Origin: Pseudomonadota bacterium
GTDB taxonomy: Bacteria > Pseudomonadota > Alphaproteobacteria > Rhizobiales > Phreatobacteraceae
Reading direction: 5' to 3'
Length of the DNA: 22,780 nt
NCBI GenBank assembly: GCA_023416965.1
Contig: JAEZGJ010000321.1
Location: forward strand, 1 to 22,780
The notes below the pieces were generated by a model that searched no databases, was not told the origin of the DNA, and saw only the letters and a program-made list of their open reading frames with translations. Positions 1 through 8,130 of this stretch are shown one piece after another. The stretch's first letter is position 1; each line of letters opens with the position of its first letter. The position numbers and the translations under genes are program-made.

Positions 1-919
1 GCTTGATGGCATCGAGGAAGTCGGTGATCAGCGACCGGTGCCAGTCGTGGGGGAAGTCCATCACGTTGGCGCCGCCGCCCGTCGGGCCCTCTTGCCGCAC
101 GACGACGTCCTCGCGCCCGTCGATGAAGGCGACCCTGAGATTGCCGCCTGCGAGCCAGGCGGTGCCCTCGGTCCCCATGATCTCGATGCGCTCCTCGCCG
201 CCGGGATAGGCCGCCGTCGTCGCGGTGATGACGCCGGGCGCGCCTCCCTCGATCCGCACCAGCGCCGCGGCGAAATCCTCCGTCTCCATCCGGTGGACTG
301 GCGTCGTCGCGGCCGTTGCCGCAGTGACGGTCATGTCGCCCACGAGCGAGCGGAACAGGTCGAGCGTATGGATCGCCTGGGTGATCAGCACGCCGCCGCC
401 GTCGCGGGCGAGGGTGCAGCGGCCGGGCTGGTCGTAATAGCCCTGGGGTCGCCACCACGGCACCGTGCAGGTCGCCGCGCCGACGACGCCGAGCGCGCCC
501 GCGTCGAGGAGCTCACTGAGCTTGAGCGAGGCCGGCCGGAACCGGTGCTGCAGCGTGACCCCGAGGGTGAGGCCGGAGCCCTTCATGCCCGCGACGATGG
601 CCTCGGCGCGGTCGAGGGTGATGTCGAGCGGCTTTTCCAGCAGCACGTGCTTGCGCCCCTTCGCTGCCTGCTTAACCAGTTCGAGATGCGAGTTCGGCGG
701 CGTCAGGATCCACACCGCGTCGATGTCGCGGCTGGCGAGAACGCCCTCGACGTCGGTCGTCATCGGAAAGGCGAAGCGCCGCGCGAAGGCCTTCAGTCGC
801 TCCTCGCTGCGCGAGGCGGCGACCACGACCTCCACCCTGTCCGACAGGTCGACGAGGCTCTTCGCATGCGGCTCCACCGCATTGCCGAGCCCGATGATCC
901 CCACGCGGATCCGCGCCAT
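1..919 (-). CDS. Gfo/Idh/MocA family oxidoreductase (3' end cut by window)
   Basis: An open frame runs leftward from the ATG at 919 and leaves the window with no stop, giving about 306 residues of a family that is usually 330-390 long. The N-terminus is a Rossmann nucleotide-binding fold (VGIIGLGNAVEPH, residues 6-18). It is followed by the family signature EKP (residues 95-97, in HVLLEKPLDIT), whose lysine sits at the active site in this family. A C-terminal alpha/beta substrate domain follows. Members use NAD(P)(H) to oxidise or reduce sugars, inositols and related polyols in the cytoplasm; the substrate cannot be read here. A strong purine-rich ribosome site (GGGGGAAGG) lies directly upstream of the ATG. 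The gene is divergent from the DUF3830 gene, with about 150 bases between them. Confidence 0.9.
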   Translation of the reverse strand, partial: MARIRVGIIGLGNAVEPHAKSLVDLSDRVEVVVAASRSEERLKAFARRFAFPMTTDVEGVLASRDIDAVWILTPPNSHLELVKQAAKGRKHVLLEKPLDITLDRAEAIVAGMKGSGLTLGVTLQHRFRPASLKLSELLDAGALGVVGAATCTVPWWRPQGYYDQPGRCTLARDGGGVLITQAIHTLDLFRSLVGDMTVTAATAATTPVHRMETEDFAAALVRIEGGAPGVITATTAAYPGGEERIEIMGTEGTAWLAGGNLRVAFIDGREDVVVRQEGPTGGGANVMDFPHDWHRSLITDFLDAIK

Positions 920-1069
920 GCCTTCCCCCTGACATTCCCGCGCCGCGTCTGCCGCGGGGCTCGGTGCGAAGTCTGCGGCAATCCCGCCGTGCGGCACAAC
1001 CGCCCGCTTTGCCGCTTGCCTATGCCGCGGCGGCCATGCACTTATCGCCCCGCCTTTCGGAGCCTCCCC

Positions 1070-1483
1070 ATGAAGAAGATCAAGATCACCGCCGGCCCCT
1101 ACACCTTCGTCGCCAAGCTCGAGACCGAGGCCGCGCCGAAGACCTGCGCCGCCTTCGAGAAGGCGCTGCCCTTCATTTCGGAGATCATCCACGTGCGCTG
1201 GAGCGGCGAGGGCGTCTGGATGCCCCTCGGCGATCTCGACTTCGGCGTCGACTACGAGAACGCCACCTCCTATCCCGCCCCCGGCCAGATCATCCTCTAT
1301 CCCGGCGGCGTGTCGGAGACCGAGATCCTGATGGCCTACGGCCCGGTCTGCTTCGCCTCCAAGGCGGGCCAACTCGCCGGCAACCACTTCCTGACCATCG
1401 TCGAGGGGCTGGAGAACGTCCACCCGCTGGGCCGGCTCGTCCTGCTGAAGGGCGCCCACCCGATCCGCTTCGACGCGCTGTGA
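1070..1483 (+). CDS. DUF3830 family protein (cyclophilin-like fold)
   Basis: This is a 137-residue protein starting at ATG 1070, with CGGAG at 1058-1062 as ribosome site. Longer in-frame upstream readings run across the divergent promoter region and are not credible. The sequence matches what I recall of DUF3830: an opening KITAGPYTF strand, APKTC, the IIHVRWSGEGVW block, NATSYPAPGQI, then GGVSETE and AGNHFLTIVEG. The family is small, cytoplasmic and predicted to have a cyclophilin-like barrel; no reaction is established to my knowledge. The stop codon overlaps the GTG of the racemase-like gene (GTGA), so the two are probably translationally coupled. A role in the same amino-acid or hydantoin-like catabolism is an inference from that pairing. 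Confidence 0.8.
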   Translation: MKKIKITAGPYTFVAKLETEAAPKTCAAFEKALPFISEIIHVRWSGEGVWMPLGDLDFGVDYENATSYPAPGQIILYPGGVSETEILMAYGPVCFASKAGQLAGNHFLTIVEGLENVHPLGRLVLLKGAHPIRFDAL

Positions 1484-2208
1484 GCGCGAAGGGCATCGCG
1501 ACCGGCGGGCGCACCATCCACGGTGCGCCGCTCGGCATCCTGATGCTCGACACGCGGTTTCCCCGCATTACCGGCGACATGGGCAATGCCGCGACCTGGC
1601 CCTTCCCGGTGCTGTACCGGGTGGTGCGCGGCGCCGATCCCGAGCGGGTCGTGCTGCAGGGGGCGCGCGGCCTCCTGCCCGACTTCATCGCTGCCGCCCG
1701 CGACCTCGTCGACCTCGGCGCCGAGGCCATCACCACCACCTGCGGCTTCCTCTCCCTGTTCCAGCGCGACCTCGCCGAGGCCGTGAACGTGCCGGTGGCG
1801 ACCTCCGCGCTCATGCAAGTGCCCTGGGTGCAGGCGACCCTGCCGCCGGGCCAGCGCGTCGGCGTCGTGACCGTCAGCCGAACCGCGCTGACGGAGGCCC
1901 ACCTGAAGGCTGCCGGCGCGCCGGCCGACACCCCGCTCGCCGGCACCGAGACTGGTCGCGAGTTCTTCCCCGTCATCGTCGAGGGCAAGCGGGCCGACCT
2001 CGACATCGCGTTGGCCGAGGCCGACATCGTCGCCGCCGGCCGCGACCTCGTCGCCCGCCATCCGGAGGTCGGCGCCATCGTGCTGGAATGCACCAACATG
2101 CCGCCCTATGCCGCCGCCCTGGCTGAGGCCGTGGGGCTGCCGGTCTACGACATCTATTCCATGATCACCTGGTTCCATGCCGGGCTGAGGCCACGCCGCT
2201 TCGGCTGA
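1480..2208 (+). CDS. Aspartate/glutamate racemase family protein
   Basis: A 242-residue protein starts at GTG 1480, which shares four bases (GTGA) with the stop of the DUF3830 gene. Two cysteines sit where Asp/Glu/hydantoin racemases carry their paired catalytic thiols: C88 in TTTCGF and C204 in VLECTNMPPY. The LGILMLDTRFPR opening and the RVGVVTVS strand fit the two-domain racemase fold. Members interconvert or process amino-acid-like acids without PLP; some are maleate isomerases or decarboxylases, so the exact reaction is open. No signal peptide is visible. The coupling to DUF3830 and the lack of a separate promoter between them suggest one two-gene transcript. Confidence 0.85.
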   Translation: MSAKGIATGGRTIHGAPLGILMLDTRFPRITGDMGNAATWPFPVLYRVVRGADPERVVLQGARGLLPDFIAAARDLVDLGAEAITTTCGFLSLFQRDLAEAVNVPVATSALMQVPWVQATLPPGQRVGVVTVSRTALTEAHLKAAGAPADTPLAGTETGREFFPVIVEGKRADLDIALAEADIVAAGRDLVARHPEVGAIVLECTNMPPYAAALAEAVGLPVYDIYSMITWFHAGLRPRRFG

Positions 2209-2259
2209 GCCATCCCCCATCCGGCCAGCCGGTGCGGTTCCCGCTTGACCGGAAGCTGG

Positions 2260-2295
2260 ACATGTTATTTGTTTGCGAGCAAGCAAATAACATGT
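2260..2295. promoter_or_regulatory. 36-bp near-perfect palindrome, likely operator of the adjacent TetR gene
   Basis: Outer arms ACATGTTATTTG and CAAATAACATGT are perfect 12-bp inverted repeats. Over the whole element 16 of 18 base pairs match; the mismatches are the T:G pair at position 13 and the central G/A. It is AT-rich in GC-rich surroundings, ends 14 bases before the TetR start codon, and has a TTGACC -35-like box at 2245-2250 just upstream. This is a typical position for an autoregulatory TetR site, but the binding protein is inferred from adjacency only. Confidence 0.7.
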
Positions 2296-2309
2296 GACGA
2301 GGCGACGGA

Positions 2310-2993
2310 ATGGGCGCGGTGCCGCGCAAGGCCATGCGGGCGGAAGGGGAGGCGGGCGCCTCCGCCGAGGCCGTCGCCATCCGCCGCAAGCGGACCCAGG
2401 CCGAGCGCCGCGCCGAAGCCGAGAGCCGCGTGCTGGCCGCCGCCGCGGAGATCGTCGCGGAGAAGGGCGTCGACGGCCTGACGCTGGCCGAAGCCGGCGA
2501 ACGCGCCGGCTACAGCCGCGGCCTCGCGGGCCACTACTTCCGCTCCAAGGACGAGTTGCTCGCCGCCATGGCCGAGGCCATCCACGACGAGTTCACCCAG
2601 CAGCGCCGCGAGCGCCTGCGCGGCACGGCGGGCCTCGCGCGCCTGATGGCGACGATCGACGCCTCCTTCGCCCGCCCCTCCGTCGGCATGGTGAAGATGC
2701 GGGCCTATATCGCCGTGCTCATGGGCGCAGCGCACAAGCCAGCCCTCGCGGGGGCCGTCGCCACGTTCAACCGCGACTCCGCCACCGAATTCGGCCGCCT
2801 GATCGCCAGCGCCATGGAGGCGGGCGAGATCCGCCCCGACATCGATGCGCGCACCCAGGCGCTCATCCTCTCCGCGGCGCTCCGCGGCATCATGGCCCAG
2901 TGGGTCCTCGACCCCGCGGGCGTCGACCTCGCCCGCATCCGCACCGAATTCATGGGGCTCGTCTCGCGCAGCCTCGCCCAACCCCCATCCTGA
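2310..2993 (+). CDS. TetR family transcriptional regulator
   Basis: This 227-residue protein starts at ATG 2310, seven bases after a GAGG site at 2299-2302. An N-terminal helix-turn-helix spans about residues 38-85, with the family pattern VLAAAAEIVAEKGVDGLTL, then AGYSRGLAGHYFRSKDEL (recognition helix and the Y-F-x-S-K-x-x-L end). The rest is an all-helical ligand and dimerisation domain of ordinary length. It begins with about 30 extra basic and alanine-rich residues before the first helix. A 36-bp palindrome overlaps its promoter region, so it probably represses itself. It may also control the acyl-CoA dehydrogenase that starts 29 bases downstream. The ligand is unknown; TetR proteins beside acyl-CoA dehydrogenases often sense acyl-CoA esters. 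Confidence 0.92.
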   Translation: MGAVPRKAMRAEGEAGASAEAVAIRRKRTQAERRAEAESRVLAAAAEIVAEKGVDGLTLAEAGERAGYSRGLAGHYFRSKDELLAAMAEAIHDEFTQQRRERLRGTAGLARLMATIDASFARPSVGMVKMRAYIAVLMGAAHKPALAGAVATFNRDSATEFGRLIASAMEAGEIRPDIDARTQALILSAALRGIMAQWVLDPAGVDLARIRTEFMGLVSRSLAQPPS

Positions 2994-3022
2994 CCGCAAA
3001 CGATCCACAAAGGAGGAAGTCC

Positions 3023-4258
<1,236 letters not shown>

Positions 4259-4300
4259 GGTGAGCGGCCGCCGCTCCGCCGGCGGCTCGTTCGATCCATG

Positions 4301-4465
4301 CCCCACCCGCACCCTCCCCTCGCTGATGCGAGGAGAGGGGGACTTCGACGCCGTGGCCGGTCCGATGGGTTGGGCCTGGCTCGGCGCTCGCTCTGGAGTC
4401 GCGACGCGGTAGTCCCCCTCTCCCTGGAGCGGAGCGAGCAGGGGAAGGGTAGGGTGGGGGCCCTT
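4301..4465. repeat. Intergenic palindromic repeat, copy A
   Basis: The element fills most of the gap between the acyl-CoA dehydrogenase and SDR genes. Positions 4301-4349 match the reverse complement of 17821-17869 at 47 of 49 bases. Each arm is itself a hairpin: CCTCGC (4318-4323), loop TGAT, GCGAGG (4328-4333). The right arm (from about 4409, GTAGTCCCCCTCTCC to GGGTGGGGGCCCTT) resembles the right arm of copy B in direct orientation. It carries no coding sequence. REP- or MITE-like non-autonomous elements of this kind are common in alphaproteobacterial intergenic DNA. It may form mRNA secondary structure between the two cistrons. Confidence 0.85.
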
Positions 4466-4495
4466 AGACTGCAGGATTGCCAAGGAGGAATCGCC

Positions 4496-5260
4496 ATGAA
4501 TCTCTTCGACATGACGGGCAAGGTCGCCGTCATCACCGGATCCTCGCGCGGCATCGGCCGCGCCATCGCCGAGCGCATGGCCGAGCACGGCGCCAAGGTC
4601 GTCATCTCCTCGCGCAAGGCCGGTCCCTGCGAGGAGGTGGCGAATGCCATCAACGCGAGGCAAGGGGCGGGCACCGCCATCGTGGTGCCGGCCAACATCT
4701 CCTCGAAGGAGGATCTGCAGCGCCTCGTCGACGAGACGCGCCGTCAGCTCGGCAAGATCGACGTGCTCGTCTGCAACGCCGCCTCCAACCCCTATTACGG
4801 GCCCATGGCCGGCATCACCGACGACGCCTTCGGCAAGATCCTCACCAACAACATCGTCGCCAACAACTGGCTGATCTCGATGGTGGTGCCGGAGATGATC
4901 GAGCGGAAGGACGGCTCCATCATCATCGTCTCCTCCATCGGCGGCCTGCGCGGCTCGGAGGTGATCGGCGCCTACTGCATCTCCAAGGCCGCCGACATGC
5001 AGCTCGCCCGCAACCTCGCCCACGAGCACGGCCGTCATAACATCCGCGTCAACTGCATCGCCCCCGGCCTCATCAAGACCGATTTCGCCAAGGCGCTGTG
5101 GGAGGACAAGGAGGCCCGCGAGGCGCGCGAGCGCGAGACGCCGCTGCGCCGCATCGGCGACCCGGACGAGATCGCCGGCGCCGCCGTCTATCTCGGCTCG
5201 AAGGCCTCCACCTACATGACGGGGCAATGCCTGGTGGTGGACGGCGGCGTCACGATCTGA
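4496..5260 (+). CDS. SDR family oxidoreductase (classical short-chain dehydrogenase)
   Basis: A 254-residue classical SDR starts at ATG 4496 with an AAGGAGGA site at 4482-4489. The cofactor loop is TGSSRGIG (residues 14-21). N119, S146/S147, Y160 and K164 (YCISK) complete the catalytic set, and the NNAG-type motif reads CNAAS (93-97). The C-terminal PGLIKTDF and TGQCLVVDGG segments are typical. The arginine in SSRGIG suggests NADP(H), though this is not decisive. It follows the acyl-CoA dehydrogenase in the same direction. A catabolic step on a hydroxyacyl or ketoacyl intermediate is plausible, but the substrate is not readable. The repeat between the two genes may loosen their co-expression. 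Confidence 0.92.
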   Translation: MNLFDMTGKVAVITGSSRGIGRAIAERMAEHGAKVVISSRKAGPCEEVANAINARQGAGTAIVVPANISSKEDLQRLVDETRRQLGKIDVLVCNAASNPYYGPMAGITDDAFGKILTNNIVANNWLISMVVPEMIERKDGSIIIVSSIGGLRGSEVIGAYCISKAADMQLARNLAHEHGRHNIRVNCIAPGLIKTDFAKALWEDKEAREARERETPLRRIGDPDEIAGAAVYLGSKASTYMTGQCLVVDGGVTI

Positions 5261-5293
5261 GCGCCGCGCAGGCTTCGAGACTGGCGGCTGCCG

Positions 5294-5345
5294 CCCTGCA
5301 CTGCGGTCCTGCAGGGCTCGTGAACCGACGGGCGGTCGGCCGTCG
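5294..5345. terminator. Two stem-loops between convergent SDR genes, candidate bidirectional terminator
   Basis: CCCTGCA (5294-5300) pairs with TGCAGGG (5310-5316) across a 9-base loop. CGACGG (5326-5331) pairs with CCGTCG (5340-5345) across 8 bases. They lie in the 87-base gap between two convergent genes. Neither is followed by a run of T, so termination is inferred only from position. Confidence 0.35.
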
Positions 5346-5347
5346 CC

Positions 5348-6106
5348 TCAGTACAGCCCGCGACCGCCGTTGATCTGCACCGTCTCGCCGGTGATGAACG
5401 CGGCCTTGTCGGAGGCGAGGAAGAGCACGAGGTTGGCGACGTCCTCGGCGGTGCCCTCGCGCCGGAGCGGCGTCCCCTCGACCGCGGCCCGGCGGCCCTC
5501 CGGCGTGTTGAACTGGACGTGGAATCGGGTGTCGATGAGCCCCGGCGCGACGCCGTTGACCCGGATGCCGAGCGGCCCGAGCTCCTTGGCGAGAGCCCGC
5601 GTATAGGTGACGATGGCGCCCTTGGAGGAGGCATAGTGCAGGGCGCCCGGCCCGCCGCCGTCCATCGCCGCCAGCGACGACATGGTGACGATGGCGCCCG
5701 ACCTCTTCTCCGCCATGATCTTCACCGCCGCCTGGCAGGTCAGGTAGGTCGACATGACGTTGAGGTCGAAGGCGCGGTGCCACAGGTCGAGCGAGGATTC
5801 GATGGTGCCGATGCGCTGCAGGATGCCGCCGGCATTGGTGAAGACCACGTCCACCGTGCCGAAGGCGCGCACCACCGCGGCAAAGGCCGCATCCGTCTCG
5901 TCCTGCTTCGTCAGGTCCGCCTTGATGGCGAGGGCCTGGCCGCCGGCCGCCGCGATCTCCTTCTCCAGCGCGTTCGCTTCCGTACCGCTGGAAATATAGG
6001 TGAAGGCGACCTTGGCACCGGCCTTGGCGAAGGCCCGCGTCGCCGCCTCGCCGATGCCGGATGCGCCGCCGGTGACCAGCGCGACCTTGCCCCTGAAATC
6101 CATCAT
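5348..6106 (-). CDS. SDR family oxidoreductase, last gene of the TRAP operon
   Basis: This is a 252-residue classical SDR (251 if the second ATG is used). The start reads ATGATG; GAGGGAG lies 4 bases from the first ATG and 7 from the second, so 6103 may be the true start. The cofactor loop is TGGASGIG (12-19), with NAGG at 91-94, N116, S143/S144, Y158 and K162 (YASSK). The C-terminus has PGLIDTRF and ITGETVQINGG. It acts in the cytoplasm with NAD(P). It lies 42 bases after the large TRAP permease in the same direction, so it most likely oxidises or reduces the compound imported by that transporter, or a product of it. It resembles glucose/galactose- or 3-oxoacyl-reductase-type SDRs, which does not fix the substrate. 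Confidence 0.92.
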   Translation of the reverse strand: MMDFRGKVALVTGGASGIGEAATRAFAKAGAKVAFTYISSGTEANALEKEIAAAGGQALAIKADLTKQDETDAAFAAVVRAFGTVDVVFTNAGGILQRIGTIESSLDLWHRAFDLNVMSTYLTCQAAVKIMAEKRSGAIVTMSSLAAMDGGGPGALHYASSKGAIVTYTRALAKELGPLGIRVNGVAPGLIDTRFHVQFNTPEGRRAAVEGTPLRREGTAEDVANLVLFLASDKAAFITGETVQINGGRGLY

Positions 6107-6148
6107 GCACTCCCTCGGTTGGCCTCGGCGGTGGCGCGGCGGCCGCCG

Positions 6149-7468
6149 TCAGTTCAGGAATTCCGGCGACACCAGGCTCGGCAGGAACAGCGTAACCTTC
6201 GGCCAGATGATGACGAGCCCCAGCACCATGAACAGCGGGATCAGCATGAGGACAGTATCCTTGATCGCATCGCGCATGCGCATGCCCGCCACCGCGCAGG
6301 CGATCATGAGACAGAGGCCGTAGGGTGGCGTGACGAGGCCGAAGGCGAGGGAGACGATGCCGACCATGGCGAAGTGGACCGGATCCATCTCCACAGCCTT
6401 GGCCAGCGGCTGCAGGATCGGCCCGCAGATGATGATGGCGGGGATCGCGTCGAGGAAACAGCCGACCACCAGGAACACCGCGGCGATGAAGAAGCCGGTG
6501 GCGACGAAGCCCATGTTCCAGGCGGAGACGCCGGTGAGGATGGCCTCGGGGATCTTGTAATAGGCCAGCAGCCACCCGAAGCAGCTTGCCGTGCCGACGC
6601 AGAACAGGATGACGCCCGTCAGCCGACCGGTATCGAGCAGCGCGCCGTAGAGCCCCTTCAGGTCCATCTCGCGATAGACGACGAAGGAGAGGACGCCGGC
6701 ATAGAGCACGGCGATGGCCGCCGATTCCGTCGCGGTGAACCAGCCGAAGATCTTGCCGCCGATGATGATGCCGGGGGTCAGCAGGGCGAGGAAGGAATGG
6801 GCGCAGGCGCAGAGCAGGGCCCGCCAGGTCTCCCGGGGATAGGTCGGATAGCCGCGCTTCACCGCATAGATGTGGACGGTGGCCATCTGCGCGCCGGCGA
6901 TGAGGATGCCGGGGACGATACCGGCGAGGAACAGCGCGCCGATCGACGTGGTGAGGATGCCGCCCCACACGATCATCAGGATCGACGGCGGCACGATGAC
7001 AGCGAGAACCGCGGACACGGCGGTGATGGCGACGGAGAAGCTGTCGTCATAGCCTTCGCGGCGCTGCGCCTCGATGAAGATCTTGGACTGGCTCGCCGCA
7101 TCCGCCGTCGACGAGCCGGAAATGCCGGCGAAGAACAGCGACAGCACCACGTTGATCTGGGCGAGTCCGCCCGGCCAGTGGCCGACCATGGCGCGGGAGA
7201 GCGTCAGCAGGCGGTTGGTGATGCCGCCGATATTCATCAGGTTGGCGGTCAGCAGGAAGAAGGGCACCGCCAGCAGGATGAAGGAATTGAACGCATTGAA
7301 GCTCTCCGACATCAGTGTGACGGTGTCGAGCCGCGGCTCGATCATCAGGATCGGCAGGCAGGCGAGGCCGAGGGCGAAGGCCACCGGAACGCGCAACGCC
7401 AGGAGTCCGAAAAAGGCACCGAACAGCACGAAGGCCGCCTGACCGGCGGTGAGGACGGAGCCGGTCAT
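6149..7468 (-). CDS. TRAP transporter large permease (DctM type)
   Basis: The ATG at 7468 lies inside the stop of the small permease (ATGA overlap, 7465-7468), which fixes a 439-residue product. A longer in-frame reading to 7699 would cover the DctQ gene and is rejected. The protein is almost entirely hydrophobic, with about a dozen predicted membrane segments. It carries family blocks such as FAGISGSSTADAASQSKIF, VIVPPSILMIVWGG and LVTPPYGLCLMIACAVAG. DctM forms the ion-coupled transport channel of TRAP systems, working with DctQ in the inner membrane and a periplasmic binding protein, usually driven by Na+. Its length is normal for the family. The cargo is probably an organic acid, but this is not determined by the sequence. 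Confidence 0.95.
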   Translation of the reverse strand: MTGSVLTAGQAAFVLFGAFFGLLALRVPVAFALGLACLPILMIEPRLDTVTLMSESFNAFNSFILLAVPFFLLTANLMNIGGITNRLLTLSRAMVGHWPGGLAQINVVLSLFFAGISGSSTADAASQSKIFIEAQRREGYDDSFSVAITAVSAVLAVIVPPSILMIVWGGILTTSIGALFLAGIVPGILIAGAQMATVHIYAVKRGYPTYPRETWRALLCACAHSFLALLTPGIIIGGKIFGWFTATESAAIAVLYAGVLSFVVYREMDLKGLYGALLDTGRLTGVILFCVGTASCFGWLLAYYKIPEAILTGVSAWNMGFVATGFFIAAVFLVVGCFLDAIPAIIICGPILQPLAKAVEMDPVHFAMVGIVSLAFGLVTPPYGLCLMIACAVAGMRMRDAIKDTVLMLIPLFMVLGLVIIWPKVTLFLPSLVSPEFLN

Positions 7469-8040
7469 AGGTTGAGCGTCCCTGCTTCGATGTCGCTGAT
7501 GGCCGGCTTCACCGGCGGCGCCTTGCGGCCGGCGGCGACAAGCAGGTCGTCCCACATCTGCTCGCCGAGGAAGACGATCCAGGTCACGCCCATGAGCGGC
7601 CAGGGGAGGTGGATGAGCCAGAGCGGCAGGTCGGCGAGTTCGGAGGTCCGCCACCAGGCGAATTCGACGAACTTGATGCCGGCGAAGACGAAGACGCACG
7701 CGAGGACGAGGGTGCCGATCCGGCCGATGAGCCGGGCCACGGCCTCGGCGCGCGGCGGCAGTTCCGGCATCACGTCGACCTCGAAATGGGTCGATTCCCG
7801 GACGCCGATCATCGCCCCGATGGAGATGGTCCAGATGAAGAGGAACCGCGCCATCTCCTCGGTCCAGATGTAGCTGGGGATCAGCGCCGTGTGCCGCGAG
7901 AAGATCTGCAGGCTGACCGGGATGATCAGGATCGCCACAGAGGCCACCACGAGGTGGGACAGGAGGCTGGCATAGGCCGCCGTGAACCGCCGCCAGAGGC
8001 TCGGTGCCTCCCCCGCGGCTGGACTGTCGGACGGGGTCAT
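7465..8040 (-). CDS. TRAP transporter small permease (DctQ type)
   Basis: This 191-residue membrane protein starts at ATG 8040 and has four hydrophobic segments, as expected for DctQ. The second and third flank the block IWTEEMARFLFIWTISIGAM, typical of the family (W/E/E-x-x-R). GVRESTHFEVDV is the conserved loop. It is the small membrane partner that helps the binding protein dock with DctM. The stop overlaps the DctM start by four bases. It is separated from the binding-protein gene by 90 bases containing a perfect 18-bp palindrome. The ribosome site before the ATG is weak (GAAAG). Confidence 0.93.
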   Translation of the reverse strand: MTPSDSPAAGEAPSLWRRFTAAYASLLSHLVVASVAILIIPVSLQIFSRHTALIPSYIWTEEMARFLFIWTISIGAMIGVRESTHFEVDVMPELPPRAEAVARLIGRIGTLVLACVFVFAGIKFVEFAWWRTSELADLPLWLIHLPWPLMGVTWIVFLGEQMWDDLLVAAGRKAPPVKPAISDIEAGTLNL

Positions 8041-8092
8041 GATGCGCTTTCGACAGGCGAGGGAGCGGCGCGGGCGCGCCGCGACGGGCCTG

Positions 8093-8110
8093 CCCGCCGC
8101 ATGCGGCGGG
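8093..8110. promoter_or_regulatory. Perfect 18-bp palindrome between TRAP binding-protein and permease genes
   Basis: CCCGCCGC-AT-GCGGCGGG lies in the 90-base gap after the binding-protein stop (8131) and before the DctQ start (8040). In RNA it gives a GC-only stem. In SBP-first transporter operons such stems commonly protect the upstream message or reduce read-through, so the binding protein is made in excess. That role is inferred. There is no following T-run, so it is unlikely to be a full terminator. Confidence 0.55.
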
Positions 8111-8130
8111 GGCCGGCCGGCACGGTGGCG

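Noticed and set aside
5519..7873. 784-codon open frame on the plus strand, opposite the TRAP operon
   Set aside because: It is composed of Asp/Glu/Gly/Arg-rich shadow sequence with no domain; the minus-strand TRAP and SDR genes explain the DNA.
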